From the NCBI GenBank assembly GCA_020055655.1, contig JAIPUR010000020.1, forward strand, positions 1 to 46,711: 46,711 nucleotides of DNA, in the 5' to 3' direction. Positions 18,434 through 25,529 of the stretch are shown in pieces; position 1 is the first letter of the stretch, and each line of letters opens with the position of its first letter. Made by a program: the position numbers and the translations under genes. The notes under the pieces are model-generated. The model saw only the letters and a list, made by a program, of their open reading frames with translations, had not been told where the DNA came from and made no database searches. Source of the stretch: Methanosarcinaceae archaeon (lineage in GTDB: Archaea > Halobacteriota > Methanosarcinia > Methanosarcinales > Methanosarcinaceae).

Positions 18434-18965
18434 CATAGGCAAATGGATGATTACAGACGAGAGCATGATTACAATTACTGCTAATCGTGAAGACGTTAGG
18501 TTAGCAGTGGCACAATCTAAGCACGTACCACCGTGGGTTTCAATCGAAAGACAGTCAGAAGACGACAGAGTTGGATACAGTGACATAAAAGAAATACTAG
18601 AGGATAACAGAAGAATAGAAAACATGAAACTTATTTTCAATGACTCTAGTAAAACTAAAGTGAACTTAGACAATCTTCGTGAGTATTTGAAAGCAGATAA
18701 GACAGATGAACTGCCGTACCTACCGACTGACAGAGACTGTGATGACTTTACTGATATACTCAAAGGATTTGTCAAACGTTGGGACAGTCGTCTAGCTATC
18801 GGTATGATGCTTGCATTGACACGACCCGATACAGAGGGCGACCGTGGTTATCATGCGTTTAATGTAGTCGTCGGTCTAGATGATAAAATGTATATGGTCG
18901 AACCACAGACAGATGATATCATGGAACTCCCTAAAGAATGGGAGATAACTCACGTAATATTTTAG
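18420..18965 (+). CDS. Transglutaminase-like/papain-fold protein
   Basis: The 181-residue product starts at the ATG that overlaps the fibre stop. Its C-terminal half contains DRDCDDFTDILKGF (candidate nucleophile Cys), GYHAFNVVV (candidate His) and YMVEPQTDDI (candidate acidic or amide residue). This is the Cys-His-Asp order of transglutaminase-like and papain-like phage proteins that often end the tail operon. It may act in fibre maturation or in degrading the host envelope. The substrate is unknown. It is the last late gene, directly before the convergent tRNA. Confidence 0.5.
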   Translation: MTTINIGKWMITDESMITITANREDVRLAVAQSKHVPPWVSIERQSEDDRVGYSDIKEILEDNRRIENMKLIFNDSSKTKVNLDNLREYLKADKTDELPYLPTDRDCDDFTDILKGFVKRWDSRLAIGMMLALTRPDTEGDRGYHAFNVVVGLDDKMYMVEPQTDDIMELPKEWEITHVIF

Positions 18966-18972
18966 AAAAGTA

Positions 18973-19045
18973 AGCCACATGAGAGATTCGAACTCCCGGT
19001 GAGTCGCTTACAAGGCGACCGCCTTTCCTGCTTGGCTAATGTGGC
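18973..19045 (-). tRNA. tRNA-Thr (anticodon UGU)
   Basis: The minus strand folds into a complete cloverleaf. The acceptor stem GCCACAT/ATGTGGC is a perfect 7 bp, the D arm is GCC/GGC, the anticodon stem GTCGC/GCGAC encloses the loop CTTGTAA with anticodon UGU, and the T arm GGGAG/CTCTC encloses TTCGAAT. The base at position 73 is U, as in many archaeal tRNA-Thr. CCA is not encoded. It reads ACA, a codon used heavily in the Thr-rich tail genes. Confidence 0.93.
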
Positions 19046-19050
19046 ACGTT

Positions 19051-19086
19051 GGTAAGACATCTGTCGAATGTACGTTCTGTCTTACC
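19051..19086 (-). ncRNA. Structured leader upstream of the tRNA
   Basis: Between a TATA-like box near 19160 and the tRNA lie about 110 bases without a gene. They contain a perfect 9-bp inverted repeat (GGTAAGACA at 19051-19059 against 19078-19086) and a weaker CCAACT/AGTTGG pair at about 19096-19126. The transcript would therefore be folded before the tRNA, either as a processing leader or as a small RNA of its own. No known RNA family was recognised. Confidence 0.35.
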
Positions 19087-19157
19087 AGTTATTGTCCAAC
19101 TGTCATCTTTAGTCCCTTGAAGTTGGTGAAAAAGGGCAAGTAGTAATTGTTTTTAAA

Positions 19158-19171
19158 GTATATAAATATAT
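19158..19171 (-). promoter_or_regulatory. TATA-like promoter for the tRNA transcript
   Basis: The minus strand reads CAATATATTTATATACTTT here, in the gap between the zinc ribbon gene and the tRNA. A very similar AT string precedes the zinc ribbon gene near 19380. It fits an archaeal TATA box driving the tRNA and its leader. Confidence 0.4.
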
Positions 19172-19174
19172 TGG

Positions 19175-19354
19175 TCACTTGACACCTAAGTACACACTGT
19201 CGTCTTCAACTCCACCACTGTAGAACCTAAAGGCACACATTTGACACCTATAGACATCTACGTAGTATATACCATGCCGGTCTCTACGCTGTTGTTGTTT
19301 TCTAAGTTTCTCGATATTCTCGCTTCCACAATCCGGGCATATTATAGGGAACAT
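19175..19354 (-). CDS. Zinc ribbon protein, 59 residues
   Basis: The start at 19354 (MFPIICPDCGSENIEKL) is chosen over an upstream in-frame ATG because the extra N-terminal part would cover a TATA-like string and has an unlikely composition. Two pairs CPDC and CQMC, separated by about 30 residues, form a classic zinc ribbon resembling transcription-factor or transposase-type ribbons. It is the last protein gene of the minus arm and has its own probable promoter, so a regulatory DNA-binding role is plausible. Confidence 0.6.
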   Translation of the reverse strand: MFPIICPDCGSENIEKLRKQQQRRDRHGIYYVDVYRCQMCAFRFYSGGVEDDSVYLGVK

Positions 19355-19372
19355 ACACCCATATACACTCGC

Positions 19373-19387
19373 ATAATATATAAATAT
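19373..19387 (-). promoter_or_regulatory. TATA-like box before the zinc ribbon gene
   Basis: The minus strand carries CAATATTTATATATTATG about 20-33 bases before the start at 19354. The match to the box near 19160 supports a shared promoter type. No other evidence is available. Confidence 0.4.
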
Positions 19388-19647
19388 TGCGACACATGAA
19401 ATATCTGAGTTACGGTAGCAATATATGTACATTGACGCATAATATAGTACACCAATGTACACATATGTACATTAAAGTTAACCCATGTTTCCAGTGGAAA
19501 CTAAAATAAACGATAGCAGTCGTTTGAAAACCAAAAGGTATATATAGTATAATATCGTAGTGAGTAGTATACGAACGAAGTGTCGGTACTCCCAGTTTTG
19601 CACATACAACAAATGTACGACTTTGGTTCAGAAAAGAAAGAGTTGTC

Positions 19648-19700
19648 TTAAGTAAACAAAAGTAAACAATTGTATACTTTAGACTTCTTTGTTATTTCTA
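19648..19700. repeat. 53-bp dispersed repeat, copy A (AGTAAAC family)
   Basis: This segment matches 38828-38880 at 52 of 53 positions. It includes two AGTAAAC units, the imperfect dyad AAGTAAAC-AATT-GTATACTT, and a tail AGACTTCTTTGTTATTTCTA. It lies in the 354-base gap between the zinc ribbon and MT-A70 genes. Apart from this repeat and a TATA-like string around 19540-19553, that gap holds nothing recognisable. It is probably a binding site for a viral or host regulator. Confidence 0.8.
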
Positions 19701-19708
19701 ATCAATTG

Positions 19709-20218
19709 TTATACTTGGTTACCCCATGAATCCCAATTGTCTCTTCGTCGTCTAGCGAACAGTTCGATATACGGTGGATAACTGACTTTCTCTATATATT
19801 CATACATCTCATCTGGTTTACGTGAGTGCTCTAGTCTCGGTGATATTATAGAAGTAGTGCCCTGTTGTCGCTTGCCTTCGATTGTTTTATATGGTAGCTT
19901 GCCCTTGACTGCAAATATACAATGTTCAGTTTGCCCACGGAAATACTGACCTAGCCCGAATCTATCTTTAGTCCATGTTATCATTGTTATATATCGGAAC
20001 CCCCACCCATCTACCACTTTCAATGCATCTGGTAGATGATTGTTTGTCGTCCACATATACAAATGGCAATTTTCATCTGATATATCGTCTATCCACTTGG
20101 ACATCTCAAGTATTTCCTTTGTCTTCATAAGTGGATAATGTTTGTCAGCACCTCTCTTTATTTTACCGCCGCCTGACTCATTCCAAGGCGGGTCGGCGTA
20201 TATTGTTTTATATTTCAT
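19709..20218 (-). CDS. MT-A70 family adenine-N6 DNA methyltransferase
   Basis: The 169-residue protein opens MKYKTIYADPPWNESGGG with the DPPW catalytic motif at residues 9-12. Further MT-A70 features follow: HLYMWTTNNHLPDAL, GFRYITMITWTKDRFGLGQYFRGQTEH, and SPRLEHSRKPDEMYEYIE. It transfers a methyl group from S-adenosylmethionine to adenine N6. In viruses it usually protects DNA from host restriction. No target-recognition domain is added, and the length is typical for phage MT-A70 enzymes. Confidence 0.9.
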   Translation of the reverse strand: MKYKTIYADPPWNESGGGKIKRGADKHYPLMKTKEILEMSKWIDDISDENCHLYMWTTNNHLPDALKVVDGWGFRYITMITWTKDRFGLGQYFRGQTEHCIFAVKGKLPYKTIEGKRQQGTTSIISPRLEHSRKPDEMYEYIEKVSYPPYIELFARRRRDNWDSWGNQV

Positions 20219-20224
20219 GTTGAC

Positions 20225-20779
20225 CTACTCAAGCATCAATGATGATATATGGTCGGCGAAATACACAAGCATTACTTCTGGGTAATTTGTTTTTATAATG
20301 TTCTCCTTTTCTCTGAATGATTTATCATAGTTACCCATATGCCAGCGTATGCACATTTGTTCTAATGGTGTGAGTTCTATCAGTTTCTGCAATAGTATAA
20401 CTGATTTCTCACCGTGTCCCAAAGGCAGTGAATCCTTTTTCTCAAATGGTGTTTTTGCTAGTTCTCCATTCTTCAATCGCTTCTCTTGGTATACAAATTG
20501 CTTATCATAGTCATGCAACAGTGCAATCAATTTAACACTGTCATCTGGTATTGGGCTCCCACTATATTTATTTAACATATCAAGTGTTTCATATACATTC
20601 AGTGAATGCTTAGCAAGTCCACCTGTGCATGACATGTGGTAACGAGTGCTAGCTGGTGAAGTGAAATAACCGTTTAAACGCATGTCACCTATTACATGCT
20701 CAATTGATTCTCTCTCTGTGCTTCTTAAAAGCCTGACTATTTTCTTTTCGTTTGCATAAATCTCTTCATCTGTTATCAT
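20225..20779 (-). CDS. HD-domain phosphohydrolase
   Basis: The 184-residue protein has an HD-superfamily layout: H in STRYHMSCTGGLAKHSLNVYE, the HD pair in IALLHDYDK, then H residues in LPLGHGEKS and IRWHMGNYD. This order is seen in small HD hydrolases such as the YhaM-type nuclease domain and nucleotide phosphohydrolases. The gene overlaps the MazG-like gene by one base (TAATG) and precedes a methyltransferase, so nucleotide turnover or nucleic acid clean-up is likely. The substrate cannot be told. Confidence 0.75.
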   Translation of the reverse strand: MITDEEIYANEKKIVRLLRSTERESIEHVIGDMRLNGYFTSPASTRYHMSCTGGLAKHSLNVYETLDMLNKYSGSPIPDDSVKLIALLHDYDKQFVYQEKRLKNGELAKTPFEKKDSLPLGHGEKSVILLQKLIELTPLEQMCIRWHMGNYDKSFREKENIIKTNYPEVMLVYFADHISSLMLE

Positions 20780-21099
20780 TATATCATATCCCTTATTTTC
20801 TCAAGTCTATCGGTTACATAGCTATAGCAACCACAGTCCAAATTAGCCTTATTTATATCAATGATTAAATCATCTATTGATTTTATTATTTCAGTCTGTC
20901 TCATTTTAGCTGCTACAGCATACTGTAGTCCATCTGCTAACTCTTCTATTGTCTCGTCTATCCAATTATAGTCATCACAGTAGTCTATACCCTGTCCATA
21001 TTTGTTATAGCCTTTGTCCTGTTTTTCTATAATTGTATCAATTACCATTCGCTCAGTTTCACTTACACCGTTTCGTTCATCTGTTCTATAATTATTCAT
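20779..21099 (-). CDS. MazG-like nucleotide pyrophosphohydrolase
   Basis: The 106-residue helical protein shows the pattern of phage MazG-like enzymes: EKQDKGYNKYGQG near residue 27, then WIDETIEELADGLQYAVAAKM, where the EExxD residues would bind magnesium. Such enzymes hydrolyse nucleoside triphosphates to monophosphates and clear non-canonical nucleotides or alarmones. It is coupled to the HD gene downstream. It has an unusual Cys-rich stretch (LDCGCYSYV) near the C-terminus. Confidence 0.6.
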   Translation of the reverse strand: MNNYRTDERNGVSETERMVIDTIIEKQDKGYNKYGQGIDYCDDYNWIDETIEELADGLQYAVAAKMRQTEIIKSIDDLIIDINKANLDCGCYSYVTDRLEKIRDMI

Positions 21100-21160
21100 T
21101 TATATTGCCCCAGTGGTCATAAAAAAACACTAGACATCCAATCACATGCATAATTAACAA

Positions 21161-21178
21161 AAGCCCCACAGTGGGCTT
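21161..21178 (-). terminator. GC-rich hairpin between two small genes
   Basis: AAGCCC and GGGCTT pair around a 6-base loop in the 84-base gap after the stop at 21184. On the minus strand it is followed by TTGTTAATT, which is only weakly T-rich. It may be a weak terminator or an mRNA-processing site. Confidence 0.4.
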
Positions 21179-21183
21179 CTATG

Positions 21184-21366
21184 TTAATCCTCATGGGCAT
21201 TATCCATGATATCTACATCTATTATAACCCTATATTCAATTAGTCCACTTGAATCTAACCTCATGTTATCTTCGACCATATGACCCACTGCCACGTTGCC
21301 ATTCCGATCCATCATCAAAATTGGTTCCATGTGATTGAAATGTTCTATCATTAAAATCTTCTCCAT
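21184..21366 (-). CDS. Small acidic protein, 60 residues
   Basis: The product (MEKILMIEHFNHMEPILMMDRNGNVAVGHMVEDN) is Met- and acid-rich and reads as a short beta protein. It starts two bases after the phosphoesterase stop (AATAAATAATAATGG region), which supports co-transcription. No family is recognised and the composition is not decisive. Confidence 0.45.
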   Translation of the reverse strand: MEKILMIEHFNHMEPILMMDRNGNVAVGHMVEDNMRLDSSGLIEYRVIIDVDIMDNAHED

Positions 21367-21368
21367 TA

Positions 21369-22169
21369 TTATTTATTTCCACCGCATACTATTCTATCGT
21401 ACCTACGATTCTTCTTTTTAATACCATATTCACTTATCGTCTGACCGAAGTCCTGTGGCATTTTCAGGTCGTGTACTTTGAATTCGTAATCTCCGTCTTT
21501 ACAGTCTAACACTGTGTACCCAATGTCACAACCGACGTTCTGCTGCTTTCGAATGTAGGCGTCTTTATATTTCCAACATGGATTTATAATACCAAGTTTG
21601 CTCTTCCAAAGCACAGCGTGTGAATAATGTGTATGTGCTCTCAGGAATATATCGATATTACCATATTCTTCGTATTCCAATACAGTGTTTACCATATCTT
21701 TATTCAGTGGATTGCTTCTTGTATATGGAACACTAGTGAACCCTGTTTTATGTCTTGCGTGTATTCTGACGCCACTGTATGTAAATATAGCTTCATCGTC
21801 GAATGTACCGCCGAGTTCAGTCATCGTCATTTTATCTCTATTCTCATGACGACCAGTGTGATACTCTGAACCAGCTGTGCCATGATATACATCGGCGTCT
21901 ATCATCGCTAATAGTTCGGCTGCTGTAGATGCTTGTATATCAGCATCAGTCGTCCAAAGTCCTTTACCGTTTTCAGCTTTATTCTCGCCGTCACAAAGGT
22001 CACCGTTGCAAATACAGACGTCGATGTCATGTGTATTGCACATGTCCTTCCATCTATCAAATAGATATTTCTGTATGCCATTGCTTTTGACTCTGTTTCC
22101 ATTGTCAAGTCTTACGTTATTAGGCATTATTCCAACATCTGACCCGATATGTAAATCGTTAACTACCAA
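21369..22169 (-). CDS. Calcineurin-like metallophosphoesterase
   Basis: The 266-residue protein has the motifs of this superfamily: VVNDLHIGSD at the N-terminus (DxH), CICNGDLCDGE (GDxxD-like), HGTAGSEYHTGRHENRD (GNHE-like position), IHARHKTG, and FLRAHTHYSH (GHTH-like). The metal-binding order is complete. The start is probably TTG at 22169, since an in-frame stop lies just upstream and no ATG fits. It could act on nucleic acids or nucleotides, like viral Mre11/SbcD-type or 2',3'-cyclic phosphodiesterases. The substrate is unknown. Confidence 0.75.
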   Translation of the reverse strand: MVVNDLHIGSDVGIMPNNVRLDNGNRVKSNGIQKYLFDRWKDMCNTHDIDVCICNGDLCDGENKAENGKGLWTTDADIQASTAAELLAMIDADVYHGTAGSEYHTGRHENRDKMTMTELGGTFDDEAIFTYSGVRIHARHKTGFTSVPYTRSNPLNKDMVNTVLEYEEYGNIDIFLRAHTHYSHAVLWKSKLGIINPCWKYKDAYIRKQQNVGCDIGYTVLDCKDGDYEFKVHDLKMPQDFGQTISEYGIKKKNRRYDRIVCGGNK

Positions 22170-22273
22170 TATCTTTGTTATTCAATCACTTCCAAATCCT
22201 AGTACATATTCTATCATATAAACCATGTGCCATTAGAGTACGATTTAGTGCCCTCAGTGCCCTACATTCGTAT

Positions 22274-22624
22274 CTAGTCGATCTTCTCCGTTGTTTCATT
22301 GTTTATCAACTCTAGTCTATACACCTTTTGACTTCTATTTTTCAACCTATACAATGATATGTGTATTTCTGTATTATTGATAACCACATCTTTATCCTGT
22401 AGTTTGCTTATATATACACCCATTGTCTTACATTCCGATTGTAGTATATCGGTACTATACTGCTTCTCGTGCATGTTTTCATAATCAAGTACATCTATTG
22501 GTACAAAGGTGAAAGAATTGGTTTTACAATATTCTAAACGCTTGTCCAGAAAAGAAGAAAAGATTTCGGGGCAGTCTTCTGCCACGACCGTTTTTCTCTT
22601 TCTATGTCTTCGTGCCATGTTCAT
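22274..22624 (-). CDS. Unknown protein with basic N-terminus
   Basis: The 116-residue product starts MNMARRHRKRKTVV and then has a mixed alpha/beta composition. Its ATG overlaps the upstream stop as ATGA, indicating translational coupling. It ends in TAG. No domain is recognised; the basic start could bind nucleic acid. About 100 bases without a gene separate it from the phosphoesterase start. Confidence 0.55.
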   Translation of the reverse strand: MNMARRHRKRKTVVAEDCPEIFSSFLDKRLEYCKTNSFTFVPIDVLDYENMHEKQYSTDILQSECKTMGVYISKLQDKDVVINNTEIHISLYRLKNRSQKVYRLELINNETTEKID

Positions 22625-22968
22625 TCCGCTCTTGTAGCTCTAATCTTCTTCTTGGTCTCAGTTTTATCTATGTTGTATTGGTTTATAAAACTTTCCCTGT
22701 CACATTCGTCAACTTGGTCTAATCCGGATTCATATTCGTCAACGAATAACACAGCCGACCCACATTCAATACACTGGTATCTAATGGTGCCGCTTGGGTA
22801 CATCAGTCTTATGTGTTTTGTGAGCGGTGGGTCACGTAAGTCTTTCTTATAACATTTACCCCTGCATTTCCAAAGGACTTCATCTGGTTTTATATTGTTT
22901 TCTATTGCAATAATCCATAGACCAAGCTCGGTCTTTGCTCTTCTATCGGATTTATAATATATTGGCAT
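22621..22968 (-). CDS. Cysteine-rich, zinc-binding-like protein
   Basis: The 115-residue protein has CRGKCYKKDL near residue 35 and QCIECG near residue 65, two CxxxC/CxxC pairs that could bind one zinc ion as in zinc ribbons. The C-terminus is charged (KTETKKKIRATRAE). It overlaps the DNA methyltransferase gene by 17 bases. The AGGAA site precedes ATG at 22968. Function is unknown; a DNA-binding partner of the methyltransferase is one possibility. Confidence 0.55.
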   Translation of the reverse strand: MPIYYKSDRRAKTELGLWIIAIENNIKPDEVLWKCRGKCYKKDLRDPPLTKHIRLMYPSGTIRYQCIECGSAVLFVDEYESGLDQVDECDRESFINQYNIDKTETKKKIRATRAE

Positions 22969-23614
22969 TGTAATATTCCTCTACTGCTATTCTAATGTCC
23001 TTGCAAAGTTCATATGGTATTTTACCACGTTCAATTGCATTTTTTGATCCCTGTATACCACATCTACTTCCCCTAGGTGCACTTTCATGACATGTCATAC
23101 CGTTCTTACATGGCTCACGTAATTCAAGTGTTGGTATGTTGTGCCATATATCAGTCGGTTTCATGTTTTTACTGCCGTATTGACAATATGTTATTTTACT
23201 ATGATCAAAATCATCACCTATTTTAACCATTTCAGTGAATTTTCTTAGTTTGCCAACTGGGTTCTCAATTGTAAATAATGTTGGCTGTATGTTGTATACC
23301 ATGTCAACCATTTTTTCTCTAATCTCATCGGCTTTAGCGGCTTTGATTGATTTAGGTGAACCGTCTTTGTTCCTATGTTTAGATATTGCAGCTATACTAT
23401 ATGTCGTACAGTCAGGTGAAAAGTGTATATAGTCTATCTTATCCCACCCACTGTAAGACAGTATATCGTCTATTTCTATGTCAATGTAGTCAACACATAA
23501 ATCAGGTGAATGTATGTCATCCCAGTCCAATGTAATTACATTATGTCCATTACATTTAAACTCGTTTCCAATTGATTTAGTACCACAGAATATATCTGCT
23601 ACATTAAGTATCAT
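22952..23614 (-). CDS. Dcm-like DNA cytosine methyltransferase (phage type)
   Basis: The 220-residue protein starts MILNVADIFCGTKSIGNEFK (S-adenosylmethionine motif), then has NVITLDWD, FSPDCTTYS with Cys69 in the place of the usual PCQ catalytic motif, and FTIENPVGKLRKF matching the ENV motif. It is shorter than classical cytosine-C5 enzymes and lacks an obvious target-recognition domain, as in a family common in phages. The start at 23614 follows GAGACGGAGCC. It may methylate cytosine or supply a modified base. Confidence 0.75.
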   Translation of the reverse strand: MILNVADIFCGTKSIGNEFKCNGHNVITLDWDDIHSPDLCVDYIDIEIDDILSYSGWDKIDYIHFSPDCTTYSIAAISKHRNKDGSPKSIKAAKADEIREKMVDMVYNIQPTLFTIENPVGKLRKFTEMVKIGDDFDHSKITYCQYGSKNMKPTDIWHNIPTLELREPCKNGMTCHESAPRGSRCGIQGSKNAIERGKIPYELCKDIRIAVEEYYNANIL

Positions 23615-23792
23615 GCTGGCTCCGTCTCTCTGGTGCGTCATATTTCATAATTGCCATTTTCGTATGCTTGAGACAATATACGTCCTCAAGTTTACTTCTT
23701 TTCCTACGTTTTCTACCAGCAGCCAATGCATCAGCTTGACTCTGGCTTATCTCTACAAGTTCATTACACATCGCACATTGTACTTTCGGCAT
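23604..23792 (-). CDS. Small zinc-finger-like basic protein
   Basis: The 62-residue protein (MPKVQCAMCNELVEIS) has CAMC and later YCLKH, a C2-CH pattern suited to one zinc ion, and a basic middle (AGRKRRKRSK). AGGAG lies 9 bases before the chosen ATG; another ATG two codons earlier is possible. It overlaps the cytosine methyltransferase gene by 11 bases. Likely a nucleic acid-binding protein of unknown role. Confidence 0.55.
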   Translation of the reverse strand: MPKVQCAMCNELVEISQSQADALAAGRKRRKRSKLEDVYCLKHTKMAIMKYDAPERRSQHDT

Positions 23793-23813
23793 TATCATTT
23801 CTCCTTGATTAAT

Positions 23814-25529
23814 TCATTCACATTTACTATATCCACACACTTTACAAATACTACAACCAGCTTCAAACACGATTTCACTCTTGCATTCTGGACAGCTGTC
23901 GACAGATGTATCCTCTATTTCAATAATTGGTTTATAAAAATCTTTTATAGCATTCATTATTGCATATGCACAATTAGAACCACTGCTTAATTTATCTCCG
24001 TTAGCACGTGCTCTAACGAAACTGGAGCATGCACCGACTCCATCAATTGCTTTTTCTATGTTATCAAGTGACCCGCCAAGTCTTATCATACCAGACATTG
24101 CTATAACAAGCGAATCAAGTGAGCGTTCGCATCCACCCTTACCAGAGCGTTTCATGTAAAGCTCCTGTAGTTTACCAGTTGATTTACTATGTCCAATGAA
24201 TAATGCTATTTTACCACATCCTGTATATATCTTACGCTTGATGTAGATTGTATCACTGTCAAGTTTAGACCATTGTCCACGTTTGTATTCTGTATTTGAC
24301 TTACTGGATTCACCCGTTGTCAGTATACCCTCTCGGTTACTTCCTTCTCTGTGAACGGTGACACCTTTAAGACCCATTTTCCACGCTTGTATATAGACAT
24401 CCCTGACGTCTTCAACTGTTGAATCGTTTGCTAGATTAACTGTCGATGATATCGATGAATCTATAAACTCCTGCCATATTGATTGTGTTAGGATTCTATG
24501 AATTGGTTTTATTTCAGAAGCAACTATGAATTCACTTGGATATTCACATGAGCCGTGACTGTCTACATACTGCTGCACAATTCCGGGTCTCATAACATAA
24601 GACTTGTCTTTATCATGTAATGACTCAGTTCGTCTATTGTATTCAAGTGCAAACAATGGTTCAATTCCACCACTGACATCTAGCATAGTGCTAATGCTAC
24701 CAGTTGGTGCTATCGATAGTATACTAGCGTTTCGTAGTCCGTTATCTGAAATCAGTTCAATCGTCGACTTCGATAGATTATGATTTACAAACTCCGATGA
24801 CAATGTATCTTCTTTTACATAGTTGGGAAATGCACCAAATGTTCCAGCTAATTTAGCTGATTCCTTAAATGCATTATCACACATGAACGACGCCAGTTTA
24901 TTTGTGAATACAATGGCACTGTCACTGCCGTATCTAAGATTCATTTTTATAAGCATGTCAGCATAACCCATCACACCTAATCCAATTTGTCTCCAGTCCC
25001 TAGCTGCATTTCTTTGTTCTTCTAATGGGTGACGTGGTATACCCTCGTCCAGAACAGCGTTAAGAGCTCTCATAGCAACCTCTATTGTTCTACCGAACAT
25101 ATCAAAGTCAAACGTACCATTTTCACATACCATCTCACTTAAGTTAATACTGCCGAGTAAACATGCACCGTATGCTACCAATGGTACTTCACCACATGGA
25201 TTGAGACCAACTAGTTCATAATTACTATAATGCGACATTGCATTCCAGTTTTCAATTCTATCCCAGAATGCGATCCCTGGTTCTGACCAATTATAGTTAG
25301 CATCAACTAACTCGTCGAACAACTGACATGCATCAACTGTTTTATTGTATGTAGTATCATTCCTCGTAAACAATTGTTCATATGGTTCTTTGTTTTCGAC
25401 TGCTAACATAAACCCATCGTTCATACGTATGGATAGATTGGCTTTTAATAGAGCATCGTTAGATGTCTTAGCTGCAATGAAATCACCTATCTCAAAATGT
25501 TCACATGACATCGATAGCATTAATGCACC
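23814..25529 (-). CDS. nrdJ: Class II ribonucleotide reductase, exon 2
   Basis: This exon encodes residues 146-716 of the spliced enzyme. It starts at GALMLSM, which continues the sequence LIGQDGRR of exon 1. It holds the barrel with the radical-cysteine motif LNPCGEVPL, the GSINLSE strand, the APTGSISTMLDVSGGIEP substrate-binding loop, and a C-terminal Cys cluster (CPEC, CSICKVCGYSKC) that is typical of adenosylcobalamin-dependent reductases. An ATG-started open frame to 25748 exists but its first 73 codons lie in the intron. The enzyme makes deoxynucleotides under anaerobic or aerobic conditions. Confidence 0.9.
   Translation of the reverse strand, partial: GALMLSMSCEHFEIGDFIAAKTSNDALLKANLSIRMNDGFMLAVENKEPYEQLFTRNDTTYNKTVDACQLFDELVDANYNWSEPGIAFWDRIENWNAMSHYSNYELVGLNPCGEVPLVAYGACLLGSINLSEMVCENGTFDFDMFGRTIEVAMRALNAVLDEGIPRHPLEEQRNAARDWRQIGLGVMGYADMLIKMNLRYGSDSAIVFTNKLASFMCDNAFKESAKLAGTFGAFPNYVKEDTLSSEFVNHNLSKSTIELISDNGLRNASILSIAPTGSISTMLDVSGGIEPLFALEYNRRTESLHDKDKSYVMRPGIVQQYVDSHGSCEYPSEFIVASEIKPIHRILTQSIWQEFIDSSISSTVNLANDSTVEDVRDVYIQAWKMGLKGVTVHREGSNREGILTTGESSKSNTEYKRGQWSKLDSDTIYIKRKIYTGCGKIALFIGHSKSTGKLQELYMKRSGKGGCERSLDSLVIAMSGMIRLGGSLDNIEKAIDGVGACSSFVRARANGDKLSSGSNCAYAIMNAIKDFYKPIIEIEDTSVDSCPECKSEIVFEAGCSICKVCGYSKCE

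Noticed and set aside
19096-19126. C/D box guide RNA upstream of the tRNA
   Set aside because: A GATGA word is present, but no matching C, D, C' and D' box set at proper spacing was found.
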